Of a stretch of DNA of 64,000 bases, positions 18,311 to 26,961 are shown piece after piece. The notes under the pieces are model-generated. The model made no database searches and was not told the origin of the DNA. It saw only the letters and a program-made list of their open reading frames with translations. This DNA comes from Bdellovibrio sp. SKB1291214. GTDB lineage: Bacteria > Bdellovibrionota > Bdellovibrionia > Bdellovibrionales > Bdellovibrionaceae. The DNA lies in the NCBI RefSeq assembly GCF_002209355.2, contig NZ_CP106855.1, positions 2,666,001-2,730,000 of the forward strand, written 5' to 3'. The position numbers were made by a program, and so were the translations under genes. Positions within the stretch are counted from its first letter, which is position 1. Each line of letters starts with the position of its first letter.

Positions 18311-19447
18311 CTATTTGCCTTTATAGAACTCGTGAACTTTATCGATCACGAAAGCGACTTCGTCTTTGCTTAAATCCGCATACATTGGCATCCGCAAGAT
18401 ACGGTTTGCCAAATCATCTGTTACGGCCATGGACCCGACAACGCGACCAAATTTTAAACCTGCGGGCGCAGAATGTAGTGGCACATAATGAGTTGTCGAT
18501 TGGATGTCATTCTCTTTTAAGAAAGCCCACAGTTTTCCACGTTCTTCAGCCGTTTTGCAGGCAAAATAGTAGATATGTGCATTGGTTTGGCAATCACCGG
18601 GAACGTGCATACGAGCGATGTGACCTTGTTTTTCAAGGTCGGCAAAGCCTTGGTGATATTGATTCCAATGAGCCAGGCGGTGAGCCGTGATTTTTTCGCC
18701 GTCTTCAAGTTGGGCATACAGGAAGGCCACAGCAAGTTCCGATTGCAGATAGGAGGAACCCTTATCCTGCCAAGTGTACTTGTCAACTTGGCCATTGAGG
18801 AACTGCTGACGGTTTGTTCCTTTATCACGAACGATTTCTGCACGTTCAACGAAACGCTTGTCATTAATGATTAAAGCTCCGCCTTCGCCGCACACGATGT
18901 TCTTTGTTTCGTGAAAGCTATAGGCGGCCATGTGCCCCCAAGCGCCTGTTGGTTTGCCCTTATAAGAGGAGAAAATTGCTTGCGCCGCATCTGCAACGAC
19001 GATGAAACCATGCTTTTCGGATAAGGCCATGATGCGATCCATCTGGCACGCGACCCCTGCGTAATGGACGGGCATAACGGCCTTGGTTTTGGCTGTGATC
19101 GCTTTTTCCATCGCATCAATGTTCATATTCAGAGTATCAGCATCAACATCTACGAAGACGGGGATAGCACCATACAGGGCAATTACGTTGGCAGTCGAAG
19201 TGAATGTAAACGAAGGAAGAATAACTTCGTCGCCAGGACCGATGTTAGCTAAAACCATCGCCATTTCCAAAGCCGATGTACAGCTTGGAGTGATGACAGC
19301 CATTTCGCATTTCAGATGAGTTTTAAACCACTCAACGACTTTTTTGTTGAAAGCGCCTTCGCCAGATAATTTACGATTGGCGATGGCTTGAGAGATATAT
19401 TTTTCTTCGTTGTGGCTATGCGGGGGCAAGTTAAATGGAATTTTCAT
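18311..19447 (-). CDS. wecE: dTDP-4-amino-4,6-dideoxygalactose transaminase (WecE/RffA-like)
   Basis: 378 aa DegT/DnrJ/EryC1 aminotransferase. The close pattern match to enterobacterial WecE runs end to end: IPFNLPP, TPSCTSALEMA, PGDEVILPSFTF, PVHYAGVACQMD, and SFHETKN with PLP-lysine Lys182. Asp153 in the VADAAQA segment contacts the pyridine nitrogen. The reaction is dTDP-4-keto-6-deoxyglucose to the 4-amino sugar using glutamate, feeding Fuc4NAc-type glycans. It is followed by the glycosyltransferase gene. The specific product is inferred from similarity. Confidence 0.88.
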   Translation of the reverse strand: MKIPFNLPPHSHNEEKYISQAIANRKLSGEGAFNKKVVEWFKTHLKCEMAVITPSCTSALEMAMVLANIGPGDEVILPSFTFTSTANVIALYGAIPVFVDVDADTLNMNIDAMEKAITAKTKAVMPVHYAGVACQMDRIMALSEKHGFIVVADAAQAIFSSYKGKPTGAWGHMAAYSFHETKNIVCGEGGALIINDKRFVERAEIVRDKGTNRQQFLNGQVDKYTWQDKGSSYLQSELAVAFLYAQLEDGEKITAHRLAHWNQYHQGFADLEKQGHIARMHVPGDCQTNAHIYYFACKTAEERGKLWAFLKENDIQSTTHYVPLHSAPAGLKFGRVVGSMAVTDDLANRILRMPMYADLSKDEVAFVIDKVHEFYKGK

Positions 19448-19489
19448 GCCCCGTGAGAATAATACTAAATTTGGAAGGTCGGCAACGGA

Positions 19490-21157
19490 TTAAAATCCAT
19501 CCGTTGTTCCGACTTTACCTCTTGGACCTTCATCGTCGAAAGGGATCACATCAGCGGCTGCGCTGCTCTGTGCCTTTTTTGCTACGGTTGTTTTGCCGGG
19601 TTGGGAAGCTGAAGCGGTCTTAGTTTTAAACTGAACAACTTTACCTGCGGGTGCTTCCTTTTTGGAAGGGCTGCGGTAAGTTTCACCTTTGGTCGCCTCT
19701 ATGTGCTCGTCTCCTGTCACAACCATGTTTAAGTCCGCCACCAATTGACGCATCAATTCAGCTTGAGCCGAGATCTCTTCAGATGACGCTGCAATTTCTT
19801 CCGAAGAAGCCGCATTCCCTTGCACGCCCGCATCGAGTTGGTTCATAGCTTGAGAGATTTGGGAGATGCCTGTCGTTTGTTCAGAGCTTGCCGCCGAGAT
19901 TTCGTTATTAAGATCAGAAACTTTTTTAACGGACGTCACGATCGTGTTTAAAACTTCAGCAGAGCGGTCGGCGACCTTGGCACCGTTTTCAACCTGTTGA
20001 ACACTGTCTTTAATTAGAGATGAAATGTCTTTCGCAGCTACCGCGGAACGTTGCGCCAAAGAGCGAACGGCCTCAGCCACTACGGCAAAACCTTTACCTT
20101 GTTCACCAGCGCGAGCCGCTTCCACCGCCGCATTCAATGCCAGCAAGTTCGTTTGGAAAGCGATGTCATCGATAACATTGATGATCTCCTCGATCTTTTT
20201 AGAAGATTGAGAGATACCTTGCATCGATTGGATCAAAGCTGCCATTTCTCGTTGGCCTTCTTCGGCCGAGTCTTTAGAAGACTGGGACAAAGTAGCTGCT
20301 TGTTTTGCGTTATCGGAGTTCATTTTAACCATGGAAGACATTTCTTCCAAAGAGGCGACTGTTTCTTCTAATGAAGCTGCGGATTCAGTGGAAGCTGTGG
20401 AAAGAGTTTGACCCGCCAAAGACAACTGACCGATGGCTGTGGAAACTTGGTTTCCAGAGTCCGTTAATTTATCAGAGATACTACTAACCGTATTAGAGAC
20501 ACGGTAGGCGATCCACATCAAGATACCAAACAACGCAAACACACTCATCGCGGCGATCAACACCAACATTTCAGACAATGCTTTACGCTCTTTGATTTGC
20601 GCTGCATTTTCTTCGGTCGCCAGTTCTTGATAATATTTGAAGTTTTGCTCTGACATTTTTTGAACTTGCAGAGCTAAAATATGCCACTCACCACCATTTA
20701 AAGAGGCACGAACTTTTTCATCAACTTCTGGGGAGTCCTTGCGAAGAGCTTCCGTCAACTCTTCAGTGGTCTTATAGAATTTAGCTTTGTTCTCGCGAAC
20801 CAGTTTGTAGTTTTTTTCTTCGTCGCTACCGAATGGAGTTTTTTCGTAATACGCTTGAGCTTCTTTGAAATCCTGCCAAGCATCTTCTGTTTTCTTGATG
20901 AACTTGGTGCGGGACTCGCCATGAAGTCCAACCGAAGCCCAAAAGAAGTAGCCCACGCGAGCACGTTGCATCGCGAGCTGCCCCAACGCATCCATATTCG
21001 GAACGATGTCAGTGTAAGCGGTGGTTAACTTTTCTCCAAGCTTGTTCGTGGAACGTAAAGCTACGATCGTAATCATAGTGAAAGCGATCACCGGCAAGAA
21101 GGCTGAGAATAAAAGCTTGCCGCGCAGTCCGCGAAACCAAGATTTGAAATTAGACAT
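19490..21157 (-). CDS. Methyl-accepting chemotaxis protein (4HB type)
   Basis: 555 aa. TM1 lies near residues 15-35, followed by a periplasmic four-helix-bundle sensor of about 150 residues, then TM2 ([19 protein letters not shown]). The cytoplasmic signalling hairpin has the conserved tip ([24 protein letters not shown]) and flanking methylation helices with paired Glu/Gln. No clear HAMP domain separates TM2 from the coiled coil. The C-terminal tail is low-complexity Lys/Ala/Ser. Initiation at ATG 21157 is preferred: GGGAG lies 9 bases upstream of it but only 3 bases from the alternative ATG at 21163. The ligand is unknown. Confidence 0.92.
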   Translation of the reverse strand: MSNFKSWFRGLRGKLLFSAFLPVIAFTMITIVALRSTNKLGEKLTTAYTDIVPNMDALGQLAMQRARVGYFFWASVGLHGESRTKFIKKTEDAWQDFKEAQAYYEKTPFGSDEEKNYKLVRENKAKFYKTTEELTEALRKDSPEVDEKVRASLNGGEWHILALQVQKMSEQNFKYYQELATEENAAQIKERKALSEMLVLIAAMSVFALFGILMWIAYRVSNTVSSISDKLTDSGNQVSTAIGQLSLAGQTLSTASTESAASLEETVASLEEMSSMVKMNSDNAKQAATLSQSSKDSAEEGQREMAALIQSMQGISQSSKKIEEIINVIDDIAFQTNLLALNAAVEAARAGEQGKGFAVVAEAVRSLAQRSAVAAKDISSLIKDSVQQVENGAKVADRSAEVLNTIVTSVKKVSDLNNEISAASSEQTTGISQISQAMNQLDAGVQGNAASSEEIAASSEEISAQAELMRQLVADLNMVVTGDEHIEATKGETYRSPSKKEAPAGKVVQFKTKTASASQPGKTTVAKKAQSSAAADVIPFDDEGPRGKVGTTDGF

Positions 21158-21209
21158 AAACATAATCTCCCATACAAAGCTTTATCGAATCTTTACGGAA
21201 ATTACTTAA

Positions 21210-21270
21210 CTCGTATTTATACGAGACGCTTGTACTCGGGAACGTCCACGTCTCTTGCAGGCCTGCAAGA
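21210..21270. promoter_or_regulatory. Two palindromes in the MCP/metalloprotease divergent promoter region
   Basis: CTCGTA-TTTA-TACGAG lies at 21210-21225, and an 18-bp perfect palindrome (TCTTGCAGG followed by CCTGCAAGA) at 21253-21270. Both are in the 229-bp gap between divergent starts. They could be operators or hairpins in the metalloprotease leader. Confidence 0.45.
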
Positions 21271-21386
21271 ACGCCTTAACAGGTTTTTTATTGCCATGCG
21301 GCAGGACTAAAGTTTTATATTTGTAATTGATGCGGACTTAAGGGTAGCATTTTTTCAACGTCTAGACTCAAGGAGGGGAAGTAGTC

Positions 21387-22277
21387 ATGACAAACACAAC
21401 GCTACGTCGTGGATTGGCCGCTGTTGCATTGATCGCAACTGTAGGTTTCACATTCAACACATCAAAAGTAGAAGAAGGTTGCCACGGGTTCGTACCAGAG
21501 AACTCTATGTATATTCCAGTGGGCTTGTTCCAAACTGGCGGCATCACGCAAGATCAATTTATGATGGTTATGGATCGTATTGAGAAAATCTATACTCCAG
21601 AAATTGAAGCTGCAGGCGATAAATTGAAAATCAATCGTCTTTGGACTGATGGTACAGTGAATGCTTCTGCTCAACGTTCTGGAAACACTCGTATCCTTAA
21701 TATGTACGGTGGTTTGGCTCGTCACAAAACAATCGGCGTAGAAGGTATGGCTTTGGTTGCCTGCCACGAAATGGGTCACCACAATGCTGGCGCTCCTAAA
21801 ATCGATTCTTGGTACGGTGGTGCTTGGGCATCTAACGAAGGCGCGTCTGACTATTTCGCATCTTTGAAATGTCTTCGTCTATTCTTCGCACAAGATGACA
21901 ACGCAGCTATCGTTGCTGGCTTGACTATCGATCCAGTTGCTAAAACTGCTTGCGAAGCGCAATACCGCGAAGTTAACGATCAATTGATCTGCCAACGTAT
22001 ATCTGAAGCAGGTCAACAAGTAGCTAACTTGTTCATGGATCTTTCTAAAGATAAAGTTGCTCCAAAATTCGATACTCCAGATAAAACTGTCGTTCGCCGC
22101 ACAGACGATTCTCACCCGAAAACTCAATGCCGCTTGGATACATATTTCCAAGGTGCTTTGTGCCCGGTTGCAATCAACGATCGTTTGTCTGACACAGACT
22201 ACAAACAAGGTTCTTGCTACGCTCCTCGTGACGCTGTAGGAACAAGACCACTTTGCTGGTTCTACCCAGGTAAATAG
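21387..22277 (+). CDS. Secreted thermolysin-like (gluzincin) metalloprotease, short form
   Basis: 296 aa with an N-terminal hydrophobic signal. HEMGH (His127, Glu128, His131) is followed exactly 19 residues later by NEGASD (Glu151, Asp155). This is the HEXXH-x19-NExxSD arrangement of thermolysin (M4), where the Glu is the third zinc ligand. The protein lacks room for the usual FTP/PepSY propeptide and the full M4 C-terminal domain. Seven cysteines after the signal suggest disulfides outside the cytoplasm. Codon use is strongly biased, as in highly expressed genes. A strong AGGAGGGG ribosome site precedes the ATG. Export and peptidase activity are inferred; the substrate is unknown. Confidence 0.7.
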   Translation: MTNTTLRRGLAAVALIATVGFTFNTSKVEEGCHGFVPENSMYIPVGLFQTGGITQDQFMMVMDRIEKIYTPEIEAAGDKLKINRLWTDGTVNASAQRSGNTRILNMYGGLARHKTIGVEGMALVACHEMGHHNAGAPKIDSWYGGAWASNEGASDYFASLKCLRLFFAQDDNAAIVAGLTIDPVAKTACEAQYREVNDQLICQRISEAGQQVANLFMDLSKDKVAPKFDTPDKTVVRRTDDSHPKTQCRLDTYFQGALCPVAINDRLSDTDYKQGSCYAPRDAVGTRPLCWFYPGK

Positions 22278-22286
22278 TTACCTGCT

Positions 22287-22349
22287 GCTTCGACGGAGTC
22301 GAAGCAAAGCAAATGAAAAAAGCCGATGTTTTGTAACATCGGCTTTTTC
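22287..22349 (+). terminator. Double hairpin terminator of the metalloprotease gene
   Basis: The first hairpin is GCTTCGAC / GTCGAAGC with a GGA loop (22287-22305). The second is AGCCGATGTT / AACATCGGCT with a TTGT loop (22321-22344), with A6 before and T5 after. The second is a classical intrinsic terminator. Confidence 0.88.
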
Positions 22350-22395
22350 ATTTTTAACATTTGTGTTTGTTTATGAAGGTGCTAGCCTTTATAGC

Positions 22396-23121
22396 ATGAA
22401 CAAGAAAAAGATCGTTCCAGTTGTTATCATCGTCGTTCTGATCATCACTGCTTTTCTAATTCGCCAATATCTTTTCCGCACAAGTTTCCGATACGCCGGC
22501 ACTGTCGAAGTGACCAAGGTAGACATTCCCGCACGTGTTCAAGCGGTAATTAATTCGCTTCCTGTCAAAGAAGGCATGGTCGTTGATAAAGGCCAAAAAC
22601 TGCTTTCATTGTCCTGTGAAGATCTGAAAATCAGTTATGAACTTGCGAATTCTACCTTTCGTCGTAATGCCAGTTTGTACAAAAGCGGAAATATCTCCGC
22701 GGAAGCCTATGACCAGGTCCGCACCAGAAAAGAAGATCTGCAGACTCGCGTGAGTTGGTGTGAGGTCATGTCTCCTCTTAAGGGCACCGTTCTGACCAAA
22801 TACTTTGAAGAAGGGGAGATGGTAAATCCAGGAGCTAAGCTCTTTACCATTGGTAATCTCGAGGAAGTCTACGCATACTTCTATCTGCCACACGACGAAA
22901 TCGCATCTTTAAAACTGAATCAACAGGTCGAAGCCACGTTGCCAGAGATGGACGATAGAAAATTTCCCGGAGTCATTGAGTTCATCAATCCCGAGGCTGA
23001 GTTTACTCCTAAGAATGTGCAAACTCGCGATGAGCGCACGCGATTGGTTTATGGGGTCAAGATCCGCTTTGAAAACAAAGAAGGCATTTTGAAACCCGGA
23101 ATGACTTTGGAATGGAAATAA
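22396..23121 (+). CDS. HlyD/YbhG-type periplasmic adaptor subunit
   Basis: 241 aa membrane-fusion protein. One N-terminal membrane anchor (VPVVIIVVLIITAFLI) is followed by a split biotinyl-lipoyl domain (VDIPARVQAVINSLPVKEGMVV and MSPLKGTVLTKYFEEGEMV), a short helical hairpin between them, and a beta-barrel. It is expected to connect the ABC2 permeases to an outer-membrane channel. The hairpin is shorter than in E. coli YbhG. Start 22396 places the anchor at the N-terminus. Its end overlaps the first ATPase gene by 10 bp, the first of a chain of overlaps through 26804. Confidence 0.85.
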   Translation: MNKKKIVPVVIIVVLIITAFLIRQYLFRTSFRYAGTVEVTKVDIPARVQAVINSLPVKEGMVVDKGQKLLSLSCEDLKISYELANSTFRRNASLYKSGNISAEAYDQVRTRKEDLQTRVSWCEVMSPLKGTVLTKYFEEGEMVNPGAKLFTIGNLEEVYAYFYLPHDEIASLKLNQQVEATLPEMDDRKFPGVIEFINPEAEFTPKNVQTRDERTRLVYGVKIRFENKEGILKPGMTLEWK

Positions 23122-23852
23122 AGGTTTTCAATCTTCATAAAAAAATGAAGAAAGTGCCAGCGCTGAAGGGACTCGACATGGAATTTGCTGATGGACGGGT
23201 TCATGGGATCATCGGTCCTGAGGGCGCAGGTAAAACTACATTGATGCGTCATCTGATGGGACTTTTAAGGCCAGATAAAGGTGAAATTAAATATCTAAAA
23301 GATGGTGAAACTGCTGAATTTAGTGATGTTCGCCGGACCTTGGCATATATGCCCCAAACACAAAGCCTTTATGGTGAATTAAGTATTCACGAGCACTTGG
23401 AGTTTTTTAAAACCTTGTATGGCTTGGAAGAGCAGCAGTTTCGAGTTCGCAGTCAGAAGCTTTTAGAAATGACTCGGTTGGATCGTTTTCAGGATCGCTT
23501 GGCTTCCCAATTATCCGGTGGAATGTATAAAAAATTGGGGTTGGTGTGTGCGCTCCTCGCTTCGCCGGAGGTTTTATTTTTAGATGAACCCACGAATGGT
23601 GTGGATCCTTTAAGTCGTAGGGATTTTTGGAAGCTCTTGTATGAGTTTCGCGATCAAGAAAATATCACGATCCTGGTTACGACATCTTACATGGATGAAG
23701 CTTTAAAATGTGAAGATGTCCATTTGTTGTTTGATGGGAAAACATTGATCGAGGGATCACCGCAAGAAATACTTCGAACGGAAAAGTGCGAAACCTTCGA
23801 TGAGGTCTTCTTGCGCTATGATTCGTCATTGGATGCCGAGGCTTCGCTATGA
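23112..23852 (+). CDS. ABC transporter ATPase, equivalent to the N-half of YbhF
   Basis: 246 aa nucleotide-binding domain. Walker A is GPEGAGKTT (Lys41), the Q-loop lies in MPQTQSLYGEL, the signature is LSGGMYKK and Walker B is VLFLDEPTNGVDP. The H-loop position has Ser192 (VTTSYMDEA) instead of His, the same change I recall in the N-terminal half of E. coli YbhF. This site is therefore probably degenerate while the partner is competent. It overlaps the adaptor gene by 10 bp and the next ATPase by 4 bp, so stoichiometric translation is likely. Confidence 0.9.
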   Translation: MEIKVFNLHKKMKKVPALKGLDMEFADGRVHGIIGPEGAGKTTLMRHLMGLLRPDKGEIKYLKDGETAEFSDVRRTLAYMPQTQSLYGELSIHEHLEFFKTLYGLEEQQFRVRSQKLLEMTRLDRFQDRLASQLSGGMYKKLGLVCALLASPEVLFLDEPTNGVDPLSRRDFWKLLYEFRDQENITILVTTSYMDEALKCEDVHLLFDGKTLIEGSPQEILRTEKCETFDEVFLRYDSSLDAEASL

Positions 23853-24619
23853 CCCGTGAAGATCAAGCTTCCACACATTCTGTAGAGGTCAAAAATTTAT
23901 CGGTAAAGTTCGGCGATTTTTATGCTGTAAAAAACGTAACATTTGCGGTTAGGCCCGGAGAGATATTTGGATTTTTAGGTGCGAATGGGGCAGGAAAGAC
24001 CACAACCATTCGAGTCCTCTGCGGATTACTTATTCCCACAGAGGGTGAGGCACGGGTTTGCGGCATTGATGTGCGCACTGATTCAATTTCCGTAAAACAA
24101 CAAGTCGGTTACATGTCCCAGAAGTTCACTTTGTATGACGATATGACTGTCGCTGAAAACCTAGCTTTTACCGCGGCCTTAAGAAAAATCGAAGATAATA
24201 AATTTAAAGAAAACAAAGAAAAGCTTCTTCATTTTATCAAATTCCAAAGAAACGAAAAAACCATGGTTCGTGATTTGCCGGGTGGGATCAAGCAACAAGT
24301 TAGCTTGGTCGCATCGATGCTGCATGACCCCCAGGTCGTTTTTTTAGATGAACCCACAGCGGGAGTGAGTCCCGCCTTTCGTCAGCGCTTTTGGCAATTG
24401 ATTGGGGAGTTGGCCTCCCGTGGAAAAACTGTTTTCGTGACGACGCACTATATGGATGAGGCTGAACAGTGCGGACGTATTGCGTTGATGAAGGATGGAG
24501 AGCTGATTGCATTGGATTCACCCGTGAATTTGAAAAAGCATTCCTTTCCCGATAAAAATCCCAAATCTGTCAGTCTTGAAGATGTCTTTATTGCGCAAGT
24601 TGAAGGAGTGCCCACGTAA
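23849..24619 (+). CDS. ABC transporter ATPase, equivalent to the C-half of YbhF
   Basis: 256 aa. Walker A is GANGAGKTT (Lys50), Walker B is VVFLDEPTAG and the H-loop His200 is intact (VTTHYMDEAE). The signature is altered to LPGGIKQQ and the D-loop Asp to Ser (GVSP). Together with the preceding protein this gives an asymmetric heterodimer: one chain has a normal signature but no H-loop His, the other a normal H-loop but an altered signature. The two halves are fused in E. coli YbhF and separate here. It overlaps the permease gene by one base. Confidence 0.9.
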   Translation: MTREDQASTHSVEVKNLSVKFGDFYAVKNVTFAVRPGEIFGFLGANGAGKTTTIRVLCGLLIPTEGEARVCGIDVRTDSISVKQQVGYMSQKFTLYDDMTVAENLAFTAALRKIEDNKFKENKEKLLHFIKFQRNEKTMVRDLPGGIKQQVSLVASMLHDPQVVFLDEPTAGVSPAFRQRFWQLIGELASRGKTVFVTTHYMDEAEQCGRIALMKDGELIALDSPVNLKKHSFPDKNPKSVSLEDVFIAQVEGVPT

Positions 24620-25728
24620 TGCAAGGGTCTGTCTGGGCTGTCGCGAGAAAAGAAGTTTTTCAGATCGTGCGTGATCCTTTCACAATGGCGGTCGCGATCG
24701 TTATGCCAATCGTGATGGTGTTATTCTTTGGTTTTGCGATTGAATTCAACATGGATAAAATTCCGTTGGCGATCTATGATGGCAGTAAAACGGCTGAATC
24801 GCGAGTGCTGATTGATTCTTTCATCAGTTCTAAATATTTTATTCCCAAATACGTTGTCAGTCCTATGCACGCCACAGAGGCGCTGGATGGCGGCAGGGCT
24901 AAAACAGCTCTCATTATCAAACCTGATTTTGCTCGCTATTTAATACCAACCCGGCAGTCACAGGTGCAGATATTAATTGATGGTGCGGATAATTCCTCCG
25001 CAGCTTCTGTAGTGGGATACTTAGGTGGTGTTCAAAAGCTTGCAATTGCCAAAGAATTTCCCGGTGCTGATTTCAAATTTCCCGTGGAAATTCATTCCCG
25101 CTTTTTATTTAATCCTGAATTGAATAGTCAATGGTTCGTCGTGCCCGGTTTGGCTGCGGTGATCATTGCAATCTTATCGATTTTACTAACGGCATTAACG
25201 GTCGCCCGTGAATGGGAAAACGGTTCGATGGAACTGCTTTTGGGAACGCCGGTGCGCCCCTTGGAGATTATTATCGGTAAGTTATTACCTTACGCAGTGA
25301 TGGGAATTGTATCGATTCTGTTTGTATTTATGATGTCAAAGGTTGTTTTCCAAGTTCCGTTTCGGGGAAATTTCCTTCTTTATATGTTTTCAGCATTGAT
25401 TTTTCTATGTACGTATTTGGCGCAAGGGCTGTTGATTTCGGTCCTGACTCGCAGTCAGCAACTAAGTATGCAGTTTGCGATGCTATCGGGTCTTTTGCCA
25501 TCGATGTTGCTCTCTGGTTTTATCTTCCCAACCGAACACATGCCGCCATTTTTCTATTACTTCACGATGCTTTTGCCTGCACGTTGGTTTATCAAAATCA
25601 GCCGCGAGTTGTTTCTACAAGGCAGTGGTCTTATGCAGATTCTGCCATCATTGGGAATGTTATGTCTTTTGCTATTAGGGATGCTGACCTTAGCGACACG
25701 GAAATTTAAAAAGGATGTGGAGCCATGA
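24619..25728 (+). CDS. ABC-2 type permease (YbhS-like)
   Basis: 369 aa. One N-terminal membrane helix follows an amphipathic ARKEVFQIVRDPFT segment typical of the family. Next comes a periplasmic domain of about 130 residues, then five C-terminal helices with the ABC-2 motif TVAREWENGSMELLLGTPVRP. It is expected to pair with the next permease as a heterodimer, exporting drugs or envelope components. The stop overlaps the following ATG by 4 bp. Confidence 0.9.
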   Translation: MQGSVWAVARKEVFQIVRDPFTMAVAIVMPIVMVLFFGFAIEFNMDKIPLAIYDGSKTAESRVLIDSFISSKYFIPKYVVSPMHATEALDGGRAKTALIIKPDFARYLIPTRQSQVQILIDGADNSSAASVVGYLGGVQKLAIAKEFPGADFKFPVEIHSRFLFNPELNSQWFVVPGLAAVIIAILSILLTALTVAREWENGSMELLLGTPVRPLEIIIGKLLPYAVMGIVSILFVFMMSKVVFQVPFRGNFLLYMFSALIFLCTYLAQGLLISVLTRSQQLSMQFAMLSGLLPSMLLSGFIFPTEHMPPFFYYFTMLLPARWFIKISRELFLQGSGLMQILPSLGMLCLLLLGMLTLATRKFKKDVEP

Positions 25729-26804
25729 AGACTCTTTGGGGCTTTATGAAAAAAGAGATGCTGCAAACCCTGCGTGACCCCCGCATGCGGATTTTGCTAT
25801 TCGTGGCACCTTGTATTCAGCTCACCATTTTTGCGACTGCTTTGTCGACAGAGGCGCGTAACATAAGGCTTAGTGTTTTTGGTGCACCCACAGACTCTGC
25901 CTTGATGGATTTATACCGAGACTGCATTGCCTCGGGATGGTTTATTCCAGCCAAGGTAAGTACATCAGACCCTTACAAACAAGTGCAAGGGGGCGAGGCC
26001 GATGCGGTCCTAGTGGCGCCGCCAGGGGGCTTGGATAAGAGCATCGGGCGGGGTGAAGGTCAGATGCAACTTTTGATTAACGCCACCAATGTCACTCGTG
26101 GGCAAAGCATTGAACGTTATGTGAATGCAGTTCAGCTGGCACGACAGCAAAACAAGATTCAACCACCTTTGGAATTCGACGTCAGGGTTTTGTATAATCC
26201 TGCTATGCGCACGGCTTTGTTTTTGGTTCCTGGCGTTATGAGCATGCTAGTGTGTCTGATTACGATCCTCTTAACCAGTATGTCCATCACCAAGGAAAAG
26301 GAATTAGGTACGTTTGAAACTTTGATCGCAGCCCCCGTCAAACCCGAAGAAGTGATCATGGGTAAAACCATTCCTTATGTTCTTCTGGGAATGAGTAATA
26401 TTCCCCTGATCTTGGCTGTCGCGGTTTTCATCTTTGGCCTGCCGATGCGAGGCAGTTTGTGGGTCTTGATGTTTTCAAGCTTCACGTTTATTTGCTGCAC
26501 CGTTGGAATTGGCTTATTAATTTCCACATTGGCTAAGAACCAACAGCAATCCATGATGGGTGGCTTTTTATTTTTGTTACCGGCAATGCTGCTGTCAGGT
26601 TTGGCATTTCCTATCGAGAACATGCCTTGGGCCATGCGAATGTTTTCTTATGTTAATCCCATCACCTATTACATCGATCTTTTAAGAAACATCATGCTAA
26701 AAGGCGGGGACGCAAATCTCGTACTCTATGATGTTTCGATCTTAGCAGCCATGGCCGTCGCCGCCATCGGCTTCAGCTGGCAACGGTTCAAGACAACACT
26801 CTAG
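25725..26804 (+). CDS. ABC-2 type permease (YbhR-like)
   Basis: 359 aa with the same layout as the preceding permease: KKEMLQTLRDPRMR amphipathic helix, TM1, periplasmic domain, then five helices with SITKEKELGTFETLIAAPVKPEE. It is the last gene of the five-gene exporter operon (adaptor, two ATPases, two permeases). The exported substrate cannot be read from sequence; in E. coli the homologous set has been linked to drug and ion efflux. Confidence 0.9.
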   Translation: MKTLWGFMKKEMLQTLRDPRMRILLFVAPCIQLTIFATALSTEARNIRLSVFGAPTDSALMDLYRDCIASGWFIPAKVSTSDPYKQVQGGEADAVLVAPPGGLDKSIGRGEGQMQLLINATNVTRGQSIERYVNAVQLARQQNKIQPPLEFDVRVLYNPAMRTALFLVPGVMSMLVCLITILLTSMSITKEKELGTFETLIAAPVKPEEVIMGKTIPYVLLGMSNIPLILAVAVFIFGLPMRGSLWVLMFSSFTFICCTVGIGLLISTLAKNQQQSMMGGFLFLLPAMLLSGLAFPIENMPWAMRMFSYVNPITYYIDLLRNIMLKGGDANLVLYDVSILAAMAVAAIGFSWQRFKTTL

Positions 26805-26810
26805 TTGCGG

Positions 26811-26882
26811 AAAAAGGTACGTGCTGAAAAAGGTACGGCCTTACTTTGTCCAGAGGAGAAAGCTTACTTTGTCCCCACCGTT
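26811..26882. repeat. Dispersed intergenic repeat, copy 2, with short internal duplications
   Basis: AAAAAGGTACG occurs at 26811-26821 and again from 26826, the latter extending into the GGTACGGCCTTACTT string shared with 6557-6575. CTTACTTTGTCC also appears twice (26840-26851 and 26864-26875). The stretch is non-coding and sits between convergent genes. Confidence 0.55.
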
Positions 26883-26900
26883 TTTTTCTCTCTATTAAAA

Positions 26901-26931
26901 AGAAAAGGCAGATGTTTAGTCTGCCTTTTCT
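26901..26931. terminator. Terminator between the exporter and copper operons
   Basis: A perfect 12-bp stem (AGAAAAGGCAGA / TCTGCCTTTTCT) with a 7-nt loop. The minus-strand T-tract is good and the plus-strand tail is weaker, so it serves mainly the copper operon and partly the exporter. Confidence 0.8.
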
Positions 26932-26961
26932 GGTTTTGGACTAACAAAGAAAGTCATCTAC

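Noticed and set aside
22363-22395. Upstream start for the HlyD-type adaptor
   Set aside because: The extension would precede the basic residues and membrane anchor and overlaps the probable leader; ATG 22396 gives a normal N-terminus.
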